Shown: positions 24,945 to 35,522 of the stretch, one piece after another
Numbering within the stretch: position 1 is the stretch's first letter
Layout: each line of letters opens with the position of its first letter
DNA from: Porites lobata
Taxonomy: Eukaryota; Cnidaria; Anthozoa; Scleractinia; Poritidae
DNA: 64,000 bases
Assembly (NCBI GenBank): GCA_942486035.1
Contig: CALNXK010000014.1
Span: forward strand, 3,872,501 to 3,936,500
Direction: 5' to 3'
Made by a program: the position numbers and the translations under genes
Notes under the pieces: model-generated
Database searches by the model: none
What the model was told of the DNA's origin: nothing
Seen by the model: only the letters and a program-made list of their open reading frames with translations

Positions 24945-26831
24945 TCGAAGAAAGATGACTGAGATAAAAAGAGCACTGCTGGCGTTTTGGCGACTTTTCT
25001 CACATGGTACGAAAACGATTTACTCTAATACTACCTTACCACGTTTGAAGAAGAGCAAATCTAACTTTGTAATATAGCCGAGCAATGACTCTAGTGGGTC
25101 GTTCCTTGGTGGCACGAAAGCAGGCAATAAGCGTAATGATGAAGTCGGACACAGGAATTACGCTTAATTAATTCAAGCTTTTAAACATACACAAATGTTG
25201 GTGCGATCAAAGAAGACTTTTCTTACATATAGTTTATATTTGCAGAGGAAGGATACCAAAATCATTTCGGTAGAGGTAGTCGTCTATGTACTACTAACAG
25301 TTACATCTACAATCATAAACAAAAGTCTTGGGTCACTTTTGCATTTCTGGGACGTTTTCCAATTCACCCAGGTCCAACTCCTCCCCTCAGCCCACAAACA
25401 ATGTTGGACGCGTGTATCCAGAATTTTTTTCCGTGTTTCAACTTTGTATAGGGTGGGGGAGCAAAAACTGCAAGAAAATTTCGAAAAAAGAGGGAACCGA
25501 GAAATGACAGAAAAATATGAATATTGCAGTATTGTCCCAAGGACTTTTGTCCAGGATTGTCTGTGAATCCTGGTTTTGGGAAGAAAGTCCGTTTTCTTCA
25601 TTTTTCCTTAGCTTTCTGGGCATTTTAGAGACAAGTAGGTGTTCACATGCAATAAGAAAGACCTTTGAAACTATTTTCTCAACATAGCAAGTTTTTACAA
25701 GGCAATTGCCTCATTTCCCATATCGGTCCAATTCCCCTAAGCTGGTGCCGAGTACAGCAGAAGTTGGTCATGGACGATCTGTCGAGCATCGCGCATAGTA
25801 CTCGGTCACAAAAACACAGTGTATTATCAATATTCGCTACAAATTAACTAAGAAACACGGATAAGGTATATTTCAACCACAAAAAATCTCCTCTCCTGAC
25901 GGTAAAATACACCGACACACAGATGAAAAGTGGAAGTTAAAGAAAATACTAAGCTGCCGTTTTGAAGAAAAAAAGACAAAAGATCAAGAGACAAATTTGC
26001 CCTGGATGAATTAATCACTGTTTTCCTGACGGTTAGAATCGGCTGAAGGAAATCGAGCGATCGAAGATTTAAGGTACATTTTGTGTGATTTTTATAGAAG
26101 AGAAAGTCTGTTTGAAATGTAAATTTATCAATTAGCATTGTATCATTGACTTTTTGGTCAAGCTGATGCTAAATTCAAGCAAATCTTTTAGGCAACAAGC
26201 TCAAACTTGAGACAGCTTTGTTGTGAAGTTTTCATCTCATCGATTAAAAATTTTACTTGAGTTTAAACGGGTACATTACGCTGGAATAAGCGAATTTCAT
26301 TTGAGTACAGAAACATTTGGGTTTTCAAATAAATTTTTCAAAAAATAACTTCTGTGTGTATTATTTTGTTCCTCAGTGTTCATTCATAACGGTCGTTCAG
26401 AGAACGGTCGAAAAACAATAGCTTCAGCGCCGGCTTTGTGTCGGCGAATTTCATTTGCAACTTTGACTTTCATAGCTGGATTTCCCCAGACAGATTTCGA
26501 TACAAAGCTAGTTAATTTCTTTTTAAAATTAGTGTTACCTGTTATTCTAAAGGAATTACAGTCAGATTTTCTCATTTCTACTTTACGTTTATTTCAAAAA
26601 CTGTCACAAAAATAAGCTTTATAATTATTTCATTTATTTATTTTTAGCTTATTTTTTAGAGTCTTTTTAGTTGGTGTTTATAGTTGCAGCCATAGTTTTC
26701 CCTTAAAGTTTTTACCCTAATATAAAGAGCAAGTAGACAGCATACAGATGGCAGCATACACGAACTCGGACCGATGACTCAACCAAAGGCAAATGGAAAA
26801 TAATGTTTTTCTCTTTTGATTATGTTATAAA
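24945..26831. other. Gene-less region
   Basis: ORFs of 60-123 codons occur on both strands and overlap each other, without domains that I recognise. Confidence 0.4.
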
Positions 26832-27020
26832 AGAAATGGTAAACGTTGCAGCTGTGCAACAATGGAGTTATGGATGCACTTGAGAGGTTTGCTAAGCACT
26901 CAAGAAGCTAGAGTCGCGCTCGGCTATCGCCTCGTGCGACTCTTACGCTTCTTTCGTGCTTAGCAACCTCCCGCGTGCATCCATAACTCCATGGTTGCAC
27001 GCTGCACGTTTACCATTTCT
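26832..27020. repeat. 189-bp near-perfect palindrome
   Basis: The arms at 26832-26918 and 26935-27020 are reverse complements with few differences, starting AGAAATGGTAAACG. Inner landmarks are ATGGAGTTATGGATGCAC and its complement. It could form one long hairpin or cruciform. No coding content. Best read as a fold-back MITE. Confidence 0.85.
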
Positions 27021-28003
27021 AAAGTGAGTACTGTGACTAAAGAGCTGGAAATTGCGTTTTCGCTGTAAATAAAGGCGTCAAAAGATGTATCTAAAGGTAA
27101 TTTTTCTCTCACCATCCCTGAGATGTTAAGATTCTATAGAAAAAACACACACTATTATGGTTTTAGAGTGAGTACTGTTGGTGAGTTCCGTCGAGCTATG
27201 TAAATCAGTTCAAAGTAAACTAACTTGGTTATTTACTTAGTTCGTGACAAATATCACGCAAAGTAATTTTTGTTAGCAGATAAACACTGATAAATATTAG
27301 CAACACTTTCAAACAAAAAGGGATGCGGTACAATTCTCGTGAAGTGAGCGACAAACTGTTTTGTCATGAACCAGGCGTATTATTAAACAACCGCTTTTTT
27401 CTTACATCACCACTGCATTACCTCCTGTCTAATTTTTTGTGTTGTACAAATGCCGGAAGGCTATTTACATCGCTTAATATCTTTTCACGGCCGTTCTATC
27501 TTTTGGAAAACGTTGCTATTTTCTCTGCCAAGCCTACTGGATTTTTTTTTGACATTGGTGCTCATATTGAGTACTGGCGAATGTAATGTCAGGGGCACCC
27601 AGCGACAGTTTCCTCCTAAATGCTTTGAACACACTTCTTAGCCTATCCAGAGTACTTTTAGATCTCTAGAATAAGCCATAGAAGCGGCGCTGTAAGATTT
27701 GTATCTGTTCGGTCATCGTAGGGGAACTTGAGCCTTTTCGAAATTTCAAGGCCTTGAATATTATTTTCCTGAAAATGTTCGATGAAATTTGTGACGAAAG
27801 TGAGACATTTTCTAATTCCTCTCTCCATCATTTTTGAATCAGAAAATTTTAGGATTCGTTTTTTCTAACTTGGGAAGTAGAATGCGAAAATTAAACTTCA
27901 GAAAATCGTAGGGAAGTTATGAGATAAGATTCGAAAATTGTACAGGAATGGAACGGTCATCTAAAAATTTTTAGCCGTCCTCAAGTAAATAGAAAATTCT
28001 ATA
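27021..28003. other. Gene-less spacer
   Basis: No supported gene. The ORF at 27323-27586 has no recognised domain. Confidence 0.4.
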
Positions 28004-28107
28004 GGAAAATTCACTACCTGACTCGTGAATTCCGTGTTAAATTGCACCGATGTCGGTTTTCAAGTGCAATGTAACGCGGAATTCACGTGTCAGGTAATGG
28101 ATTTTCC
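28004..28107. repeat. 104-bp palindrome
   Basis: The arms at 28004-28047 and 28064-28107 are near-complementary, beginning GGAAAATTCACTACCTGAC, around a loop of about 16 nt. Confidence 0.8.
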
Positions 28108-29820
28108 TTGAATCGCATAATTCAATATTAAAAAATAGCAAAAAAAAGAAAACAGCAATAGTATTGTTTGTTTTTATCCTGAGCACGCGCCCCAGAAAGC
28201 CATTTCAAAGTCAACTGTCAGGACTGTCCTTGCGTTAGCGAATAGGAAGCAAGGTCAGTCGTACACGTTTGAACCTTGACAACTTTATTTGTACCTTGTG
28301 CTTGTTTTTACATTTGTTTTCAAACTTTTTAAAAAAGCTTCAAACTAATCTCAAGGATAAATAGTGGTGTTTCACTGAATTTACAAGCCGTTTATCTATA
28401 ACATCTTTTTTCAAATTTCCAAATCATTTGCTCGAGACTGAAAGAAATGAAGTGTCCAAGCGAAAGCACTGAAAGTTTAAGATGGCGATTAATATAAGGT
28501 AAGTACCTTGAAATGTAAATACGTGCTGATTGTTACTTCTCCGTCTTGTTTGTTTGAACTTTTCCTTGCCATCTTCTGGGCCGTATTCACCGGATTTTCT
28601 TGCTTTCTCGTTGTCACGAACGAAAGAAGTTTTTTAATGCCTCTCCAAGAATTTGCAGTTCAGTTGAAAACAAGGAAGAACCTCCGGCTCAGTTTGAAAA
28701 ACGCTTTTGTTTGTTTTTGGCTCTTCAAAGAGTGGCAATGGTTTTGAAAACATTTTAAAATGACAGTATAGAAAAACCTTTTTTACAGTTGTTGTGTTAG
28801 AATTTGACGATGTTGTTACGTAGATGTGAAACAATATCACTTATCCTCGTTTTCACCTCGCAAATCCACGCTAAATACTTCGCTTCGTTAACCAATCAGA
28901 ATGCGAGATTTCATTCAATTATGCGATTCTAGGCAATATTTACTTCTCCGAAAAGATATTTTACAGAAAACAGTGGCTGGGTGCCGCTGTAATGTTGACA
29001 TCTCTGAGCAACTTTTATACCAGGTAAAGGACCTCGTCCACGACTCTAGCTCTTTGGCATGCCGAAATTCTTACTGTGTACACCATAATGTTAGTAACTC
29101 TTTGCTTCCCTTGACCGCTTTCGGAAGTGAGTATTGTTTAAAAGTTATGTTATCCTTTGGAATAAAGCACGTGCTATGAGATACCACAATTTCTGGTGTA
29201 TATCATTCGTTTCCAACGAATTCTTCAAACATGTTCAGAAAACTCCGAAAAGCTGGGAAAAGGTTTGTTCAATTACGATCTTTCATCACAAACCCGAAAA
29301 AAACACTTTTACAGGCTTGAAAAGCCCTCACAATTGCCTTTTTTCTTCCCACCTCTTGTTCAGACAAGCATGGGGAAAAGCGTTTCTGGGACTACTATTA
29401 TGCACAACTATAGGGATCATTGTGATGCAAATGGCTTGGATTGTTGGGGGACATTTCGTGATATGTTATATACTTCGTGGTATCTTCGGGTGATTCGTGA
29501 TTTATTCGTGGTATCTTCGTGTTATTGATTGGTTATCGATTGATTGGATGTTAATGAGTCGTAGAAGAAGAAATTTAAAAGTAGAGTACGGGTTAGTGTT
29601 GGGCTCTCCAACCTCCGGATCTGTTTTGACCTAGCGCTTATCCCACCTAGGCTACCCAGGAATTGATACAAACTTAAAGAGACATGAAGGTATTGATAGT
29701 AACGGGTTGACGTCATACTCTTAATAGATGCGAGTTTATACATGTGTCTTTGTGTTGCGTGGTGGACTTGTGGGAGCAGTCATGAAAAAGGGCAACGCGC
29801 ATGCGCGGTAATGAAAAAAA
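28108..29820. other. Gene-less region
   Basis: No gene supported. A direct repeat TTCGTGGTATCTTCG occurs at 29473-29487 and 29504-29518. A weak tRNA-like, SINE-like stretch may lie on the minus strand near 29600-29665. Confidence 0.35.
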
Positions 29821-29867
29821 GCATTTCTTGAGCCATGAGACAATATATCTTATGGTTCAAGAAATGC
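29821..29867. repeat. Stem-loop 4 bp from the tRNA-like gene
   Basis: GCATTTCTTGAGCCATGAG (29821-29839) and CTTATGGTTCAAGAAATGC (29849-29867) form a 19-bp stem with two non-Watson-Crick positions, closing a 9-nt loop. It lies immediately 3' of the tRNA-like sequence on the minus strand. Confidence 0.75.
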
Positions 29868-29870
29868 GAC

Positions 29871-29940
29871 GCCTCGGCCGGGAATCGAACCCCGATCTTC
29901 TGCGTGACAAACAAAGATTTTACCATTATACTACCGAAGC
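29871..29940 (-). tRNA. tRNA-Asp(GUC)-like gene or recent tRNA pseudogene
   Basis: Read on the minus strand the 70 nt fold as a cloverleaf. The acceptor stem GCTTCGG/CCGAGGC pairs over all seven positions, with one G-T pair. The anticodon arm is TTTGT-TTGTCAC-GCAGA with GTC as the anticodon and two G-T pairs. The T arm contains GGTTCGATTCC with one G-G mismatch. The A-box-like GTATAATGG and B-box GGTTCGATTCC are intact, and GTC fits tRNA-Asp. The mismatch, the wobble pairs and the slightly short length leave open a pseudogene or SINE head. Its 5' end faces the viral element about 40 bp away. Confidence 0.6.
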
Positions 29941-29977
29941 TTCAACAAGAAGCAGGCAAAAGATAAAGTTAAAAAGT

Positions 29978-30344
29978 TTATTCTGTGAAATATAATAGTT
30001 TTTTTACGAGATCGTCTAGATGCTCTACATCCATCATGACAAAATCATCCACTGAAATGGATAAACTGCGTTTAAAAAGTTCGTTTACTTCTAATAATGC
30101 ATCTAAAAAGTCATAAATGTCCCGCATACCCAGAATGGCGGTTCTTGCTAAATATGTGGGTTTGGCAATGTGTTCCTCGGACATTTGTTCACAGGCTTGA
30201 AACTGTTCTTTGTTCTGATTGTACCAGTACCAAATGTCGCAAATACAAGATCTTTTTCATCAGTTTTGCAAATTCAAAGACCCATCCTGTTGTTCCATGC
30301 ATCATGTCACTTGACGTTTGAAAACAGCCAAACGTTAGTGTCAT
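29978..30344 (-). pseudogene. SLOG-type protein, second half (left copy)
   Basis: A start ATG at 30344 aligns with the second ORF of the right copy. The sequence reads MTLTFGCFQ and then a GTTGW block (GGTGW in the right copy), the nucleotide-loop-like second motif of the fold. A frame change near 30220-30240 breaks it. The open frame 30184-29978 then gives the C-terminal part, MSEEHIAKPTYLARTAIL..., ending in KKLLYFTE. The family is discussed under the right copy, which is intact here. Confidence 0.65.
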
Positions 30345-30386
30345 ATCAGAGTTCTTGACGACATGATAGTTTCGATGAATTTACTG

Positions 30387-30605
30387 TTAGCTGATGGGAC
30401 TTGAAAGTGATTGGTTAAGACGTGAAGCAACTTGTTGAGTCATAGGAATGGCTTCAACTAGCGTAGCACGGCTTAAAGGGACAAGTGACTTGCTTCTTGG
30501 ATGGCGAGTGGGAATATGTACATCCACTTGTAATCCGTGATCTTGAGCGAGTTTTTCTGCTTCTAAATCAACGCCTAATGCACCTCCACTTACAATCGTA
30601 AACAT
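30387..30605 (-). CDS. SLOG-type (DprA/LOG-like Rossmann) protein, first half (left copy)
   Basis: The frame starts at the ATG at 30605, chosen because it lies 38 bp after a TATA box (30643-30636) and because the right copy begins equivalently. The N-terminus reads FTIVSGGALGVDLEAEKLA, the SGGAxGxD signature and following helix of SLOG-superfamily nucleotide-binding proteins. An HHPRSK-like segment (RHPRSKSL) follows. It ends at TAA 30389-30387, with a second TAA two codons later. The same separation from the second half occurs in the right arm, so the split predates or is shared by both copies. The role is unknown. The family is tied to nucleotide signalling and conflict systems in general knowledge. 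Confidence 0.7.
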   Translation of the reverse strand: MFTIVSGGALGVDLEAEKLAQDHGLQVDVHIPTRHPRSKSLVPLSRATLVEAIPMTQQVASRLNQSLSSPIS

Positions 30606-30635
30606 GATGGTTAGAATTGCACTGCACTGCACTGT

Positions 30636-30643
30636 GTTTTATA
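30636..30643 (-). promoter_or_regulatory. TATA box of left SLOG gene
   Basis: TATAAAAC on the minus strand, whose first T is 38 bp from the first base of the ATG at 30605. The placement matches those of the right SLOG, capsid and ATPase genes. Confidence 0.6.
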
Positions 30644-31063
30644 CCTCTATGGTATTGACGTCATCGAGCAAGCTTGGTCCCAGCAGTGGTCAACGTCACG
30701 TAGGCAATGGCGTTTTCGCAGAGATCTTGAAACATGGTTTTGCTTAACTTACACAAATGATAGTTTTATCAAAGGTCAAATTGAAATCAGTGATGCCTCT
30801 AGTAATCAACCTTTCTAAATACTTTTTGTAGGCTGAAAAATCACACGGTTTCTCTTCTTCCATGAGTTGATCCATGTCTCGTCACTGAGAAATGACGCTT
30901 TACGTAAGTTGAACACCTACTTGCAATCCTTTGACGTCACTGCCTAAACATGCCCAACTCATAAAAGACATGACATACGTTCATTGACGTCATTGCGTAA
31001 ATTGACGCCATCTCCTAAGGCAAATAAAAAAGACATGATGTGCAGTGATATTCATTCTTCAAA

Positions 31064-32073
31064 ATGAATCGTACGGCAGCTAAACCTGCTCCAGTCAAAG
31101 CGCACAAGAAGAAAAAGAAGATTTCTTTAGAACCAACGGTCATCGTGCCTGAGTCACCTGAACTCAACACTGCCATTAGCACAATCGATGACATTCCAGA
31201 CAGTCAATCGACGGGAGAGATGTTTCAGAATGCCATGGGAAAGACGGAGAAGTTAGAAAAGCCACTGACAGAGCCAGATTTTAGCCATTGCTGGGGATTT
31301 AAAGCATGGACTTCACCCAAGTTCAGTGAAGCCGATAAAGCTTTCCTAAAAGATTTCCCGGAAAAAGAGCAAGAGCCTACCACAGGAGAAAGTTTTCTCA
31401 AAACGATGGCACGAGAAGCTAACACTTTCAAAGCAAATGAAGACCTTACAAAAGAATGGACACCACCCAAGTACACTACAGGAGATAAAATTTTTCTACA
31501 AAATTACCTTGAACCAGGAGATGTAAAAACAATTGAAGCCAACAACCCGTTAATGGTGAAAAGGTTGAAACTATTGTAGAAGATTTACCCTCCTTTGAAG
31601 ACATGAAAGGTTTACCACCAGTGAAAACACTGGAAGAAGTGGAATTGGAGACCTACCTTGCTCAAGAAGAAGTACCTCTTCATACCCAGTTTTTAGTGAA
31701 TGAAAAGGGAATATGTCCTGTCTACTTTGGCTCGTATGAAGACAAACAAAGAGTTGCACACGCTTTGTGCACAGAGCTTCATCTCAAAGTGTTATCCAAA
31801 TGGGGGACTATTTCCTGCCATTGTGGAATTGTACCAAGGATCAAACTTAGCAAAACCCCAAGAAATATGCATAAAGTATTTCTATGCTGTGAAAGATATC
31901 AAAACCCCTGCAAGTATTTCCAGTGGATTCATCAACCGCTGAAACCGACCTGTCTTCCCAAGAGTGCTACAACATCAGCTGTTAAAAAGCGGCTAAATGA
32001 CATGGTGAAAGAGATGAACACAAAGCGGCAGAAAACAAAGCAAGAACCAGTAGGAGGCTTTACTTTTCCATAA
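31064..32073 (+). pseudogene. zf-GRF protein 1 (left arm), one frameshift
   Basis: Starts at ATG 31064 and runs 171 codons before a frame change near 31550-31580. It resumes in the frame ending at TAA 32071-32073, for about 336 codons in all. The first half is acidic and lysine-rich with a KKKKK stretch near residue 17 and three short repeats around AWTSPKFSEADKAFL and EWTPPKYTTGDKIFL. The second half carries a zf-GRF zinc-binding motif: CHCG, then RNMHKVFLCC, then CKYFQWIH, giving the CCHC-type ligand set and the aromatic FQW. In known proteins zf-GRF binds single-stranded DNA or RNA. An AATAAA lies 20 bp after the stop. The C-terminal half is repeated in the right arm. Confidence 0.75.
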
Positions 32074-32224
32074 GTTGTAAAAAATTGAGTAAAATAAAAA
32101 CACGATTGAACCAAACACTATGTGTTTGTTTTTAAGTACGTGACGGGCTGGGCGGGCTTGCCTCAACATGTACATGTCCATCTCCTTGGGGAATTGAAAT
32201 GACGAATTGAAACAAGTCTCTATA

Positions 32225-32975
32225 AAAAACAGTTTGATTTCAGTCATTTTACCTTCCACTCGAAAGACATCAAGATGACATCGGTGCTGAGTTTTTTCAA
32301 GATACCAACCCTCTTCTATCAGATTTTCTATTAACAGACGAAGGAAGATGACAAATCAAAAGCGGTAGTTGGGGTACTCGAGGTCAGACATGTCCACGCT
32401 ATCATGGAAAATTTGAAGATAAAGTAAAAGTCTATTATGCCCTCAAAGAGGCGATGAATCCTGAACTTCGTGCGCAATGGGGAACCATTCGATGTCACTG
32501 TAACTTCATTTCCAAGATGCGGCTCAGTAAAACAGCTAGAAACATGAACAAAGTGTTTTTAACTTGTGGTGCCAGAAGACCTTGCAAGTATTTTCAATGG
32601 ATTCATACACCAACATATCCAGCCAACCTGTACCTGAATGGTTAAAGAGATTGACAGCAACTCCTGATGAGAATCGTCGGGCCTTCAAACAGAGACCCAT
32701 GAAATCCGTGAACCTGTCACAAAACAATGAATTATTTTTACAGAAAAGACACCAGTACCAGCAACCATATGATACCTTCCTTTGAGCCAACACCCATAAG
32801 TCCCAACCACGAATCCTTTTACAGAAAGGATACATATGTGAGCAACCATATGATTCCTGAAGAGCAGAGGCTGAAACAGTTTGGCGAAAGTGCCAAAAAC
32901 AAGAAAGAGGAGCTAGAGGCAAGAAAGTGTCTGCCTAAGACGTTCGCTTGGACGGCAGAGGTTGCTGAGTATTAA
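32225..32975 (+). pseudogene. zf-GRF protein 2 (left arm), badly broken
   Basis: Homologous to the better right-arm copy (44528-43556, minus). Reading begins near 32225 with a QFDFSHFTFHSKDIKM segment and reaches the zinc motif in the frame of 32454-32645: CHCNF, RNMNKVFLTC, CKYFQWIH. Several frame changes and small deletions follow. The C-terminal part contains two copies of a NHESFYRKDTxVSNHMIP-type repeat (32725-32860) and ends in charged, helical sequence at 32975. Stop codons also interrupt the part before the zinc motif. Confidence 0.75.
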
Positions 32976-33089
32976 AAAAAGAAGGAAACAGCTCAGACAG
33001 CTAACAAGCAGAGAAAACCTAGATGGTTGCCAGAAAAACACGCGAGTTTGGTCACGTTTCAAGACCAATTAAAGAACAAGGAGGAACAA

Positions 33090-33608
33090 AGAAAACGCGT
33101 ACACCTTGGGACCCAACCTACACTTTGAACTGCCTAAAGTCACCTACGATGGTAGTTCGCTACCAAGAAATACCGCCAACGAATATCCTGGCCAGGAGGT
33201 CATTATTTAGGGATCGAACCACAAACCTTTTCTAGTTCATCGCCGTCGGAGCTATTCTTATTGGAAGGAGTTCAAGTTCATTTTGCTAGACGAGTGCAAT
33301 GGAGATTTATTAATCTCAACACCTCCTTCAATGCTTTGGTCAGACCTGCCAAACGAACCGTCACGGTGTATTCAGACATCATAGAGTCTACGATTGTTGT
33401 TGCACAAAAACATCCTTTGTTGAGAGAATTACAACTGGAAATAACAGGAGAAGGACGTGCCTCGGTGAAACCGTATCATCACGAGTGGATCAAACTACGT
33501 AGTAATCGACTGGAAGTGGTTGAACTCCAAATTGCTACACCTGATGGTCCTCTGGCTGTTCTTCCTCCTGGTAAAACGATTGTCACTTTCGGCATAGATC
33601 CGCTATAA
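33090..33608 (+). pseudogene. Minor structural protein of the FYxTLP type, C-terminal part
   Basis: The open frame 33261-33608 encodes RVQWRFINLNTSFN, then VYSDIIESTIVVAQKHPLLREL, then a basic beta-rich tail. Its middle matches the minus-strand gene at 39681-39235 (RFIQLNSAFQ and VYSNLG). Further related-looking codons continue upstream in the same frame to about 33120 without an ATG. Polintons generally encode such a protein beside the capsid gene. A penton or fibre-base role has been proposed for similar proteins, but I treat that as unproven. The N-terminal FYxTLP segment is missing here, replaced by zf-GRF sequence. Confidence 0.6.
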
Positions 33609-33611
33609 AAG
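33604..33611 (+). promoter_or_regulatory. TATA-like motif overlapping a stop codon
   Basis: TATAAAAG spans the end of the preceding gene and starts only 21 bp before the next ATG (33625). That is closer than the 36-43 bp of the other genes, so its use is doubtful. Confidence 0.3.
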
Positions 33612-33624
33612 AGACAAGGTCATC

Positions 33625-33894
33625 ATGGAATATCATTTGCAAATCAACATGCGTGGTGGTCCCCTCACTCGGTACTATACACCCTCCATGGGAGGAGGTG
33701 CTTTAGCCAATGATTTGGTGAAAATTGCTGGACCTGCAATTTTAAAAAGTGTAGGACATGGCCTTCAAGCCTTTCGAGATGGATCCTCGCTACAGCAAGC
33801 CATGGCCGTGTCTGGGTCGGAACTAAAACGTGGACTTAAACGTAAATTACCAAAAGCAGCAGGAGTGCTGGCCAAAGCGGCTGTGAAACGATGA
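33625..33894 (+). CDS. Small basic capsid-associated protein (pVI/pX-like), 89 aa
   Basis: ATG 33625 to the TGA at 33892-33894. The N-terminus LQINMRGGPLTRYY is followed by a glycine-rich turn (MGGGALAND) and an amphipathic helix (LVKIAGPAILKSVGHGL). A strongly basic tail is rich in KRGLKRKLPKAA. The arrangement, its place directly before the capsid gene and the KRKLPK basic block recall adenovirus pVI/pX-type core or membrane-active proteins, and Polinton minor proteins. The frame is intact. A 34-bp piece of its 3' end recurs at 42001-42034. Confidence 0.65.
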   Translation: MEYHLQINMRGGPLTRYYTPSMGGGALANDLVKIAGPAILKSVGHGLQAFRDGSSLQQAMAVSGSELKRGLKRKLPKAAGVLAKAAVKR

Positions 33895-33943
33895 TTTAAA
33901 AAGAAAGTCAAACGAGTTCGAGACATTTTAGGCGTGTAACAAG

Positions 33944-34099
33944 ATGCCGAAAGCACGCAAATGACAATCGAGTATTAGACATCAACGAGCGGTAGGACGA
34001 TTTCAATCCCCTTACCAACGTGGTGGGAGTATTGCTCAAGGGATGAGTTTGCCAAATGCACCAATTATTTATCCTTGGAATCCCTTCGCAATCTGGTAA
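33944..34099 (+). pseudogene. Tiny basic protein with a nonsense codon
   Basis: ATG 33944 opens MPKARK, then TGA at codon 7. The same frame continues open for 44 codons to TAA 34097-34099, with QRAVGRFQSP, a YQRGGSIAQ turn and a C-terminal PWNPFAIW. A TGA that replaces CGA in a basic stretch is the simplest explanation (a CpG transition). The function is unknown. It sits between the pX-like gene and the capsid gene. Confidence 0.5.
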
Positions 34100-34115
34100 T
34101 TCCGAGGCACGCAAG

Positions 34116-34124
34116 TATAAAAGG
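34116..34124 (+). promoter_or_regulatory. TATA box of the capsid gene
   Basis: TATAAAAGG, starting 43 bp before the capsid ATG at 34159. A GACGTC motif follows within 20 bp. Confidence 0.65.
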
Positions 34125-34158
34125 AGGCATCGACGTCGCTAATACTTACAGTTGTCAT

Positions 34159-35519
34159 CATGTCTTTAAACCTCTTTGACGTACCTGATGTGGACTATCG
34201 TTATGAAGCCAAACGATATGTTCCCTTCAAAACCGGCCAACACAGGCAAACGACCTATTCTGTTTACTGTCCCTGCCTCGGATGATTATTATGATTTGAA
34301 CGAAAGTCTTTTGGAAGTCAAAGTCCGTCTCAACAAAGCAGGCACAGAAGTGGTATCGGATTCAGAAGGGGCTGCTTGGACAGCGAATGTGACAAAATAT
34401 GTGTATTGTGTCAACAATTTTGGACATACCCTGTTCAATAAAATGAACGTTCATTTCAAAGGAGTCTTGATGAGTGAACAAAGCAATGCCTACCATCAAA
34501 AAGCTTACATAGAAACACTGTTGAACTACAATCGAGAAGAAGGCAGGACTATCTTGGCTCCGCAAGGATGGGTGAATGGAGTGCAAGTAAAAGAATAACT
34601 CGCTACTGCTAATGCCAACAATGATGATCAACCCGACACTGCTAACTGTGATGGAAAAACAGGCTTGAAAGCACTCACTAACCGTTTATTGGGCAAAGTG
34701 TATCATACCTTTATTGTTCGTCTTCACCTGGAAAAGTTTACTCCATGTCTAGTGCCTGGAGTACAGATTGATCTAGAGTTGTTCCTGAACGATAGCCAGA
34801 TGTTTCTGTTTCTGTTAGTATTGGAAAAAAAGATTCCTACCCTAGCAGATGATTACATTTATGTCACGTTGCACATGCTGAAAGCGACTCTCAATACTAG
34901 TGTCTATGCTAGACTGCATAAAGAAAGAATCCTCAGTAAAACCAAATTGGTCAAATATCCAGTGGTCCGCAGTGAAATTCAAACCTTTTTCTTTGATGGG
35001 AAAAGTACAAGATGGGAACAAGATAATGTGTCTGTGGGACGTGTCCCTGATAGAGTGGTTCTTGGTCTGGTCAATTCTAAAAATTATAATGGTGATCTCA
35101 CCTGCTACCCGTTTGCCTATGAAAAGTTTGGAGTGACCAGAGTACGTGAAACAGTGGATAGAGAAGAATACCCTTACAGAGCGTTGGAAATGGCCGGGAA
35201 TACCCAAGCAGAAGATTTGCTCCGGTACGACCGAATGCTTACTGCGATAGGAGCTAATAAACAACACAAGCCTACCATGATTCTTCCCGGTGATTGGGGA
35301 CAAGGAAAAAATTGCACACTCTATGTTTTCAACAATGTACCCAGTGGAGATGCCGATGACCCTCATTACAGAAATCCAGACAAAACAGGCAATGTGAGGT
35401 ATGAGATTGACTTCCGGGCAGCGGTTGGTTATAATATTACCGTGGTGATCTGGAGTGAGTATGAAAACCTATATGAGAGCGATCAGTTCGGTTGCTTTCT
35501 TTATTCTCTCAATCGCTAA
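34159..35519 (+). pseudogene. Major capsid protein of the Polinton/adintovirus type, two breaks
   Basis: The ATG at 34159 lies 43 bp after a TATA box. The first about 25 codons are in one frame. A one-base frame change at about 34227-34236 moves reading to the frame of 34176-34598, which stops at TAA 34596-34598. The same frame then stays open to TAA 35517-35519, giving about 453 codons in all. Family landmarks are FNKMNVHFKGVLMSEQ and NREEGRTILAPQGW before the stop codon. After it come YPFAYEKFGV, EEYPYRALEM and LPGDWGQGKNC. This is the double-jelly-roll capsid protein by family knowledge; the fold is inferred. A 62-bp piece (34352-34413) recurs at 43321-43382. The protein would form the icosahedral shell. 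Confidence 0.85.
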
Positions 35520-35522
35520 GTC

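Larger units (their letters stand above)
29978..33010. repeat. Left gene-bearing arm of the Polinton-like element
   Basis: The arm contains a leftward SLOG gene and rightward zf-GRF genes. It matches, in inverted order, the right arm at 43556-46390 in two blocks: 29978-30605 with 46390-45797, and about 31830-33010 with about 44825-43556. The DNA between the two blocks differs, about 1.2 kb here and about 0.97 kb on the right. The divergence is too great for a fresh duplication. Confidence 0.8.

Noticed and set aside
25195..25623. Overlapping ORFs of 123 and 105 codons on both strands
   Set aside because: No domain, no splice context, and mutual overlap. Probably chance openness.
28901..29528. 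Series of overlapping plus-strand ORFs
   Set aside because: Different frames with no recognisable content. Not enough to call a gene.
34842..35366. 174-codon minus-strand ORF
   Set aside because: Antisense shadow of the capsid gene, which has clear family motifs on the plus strand.
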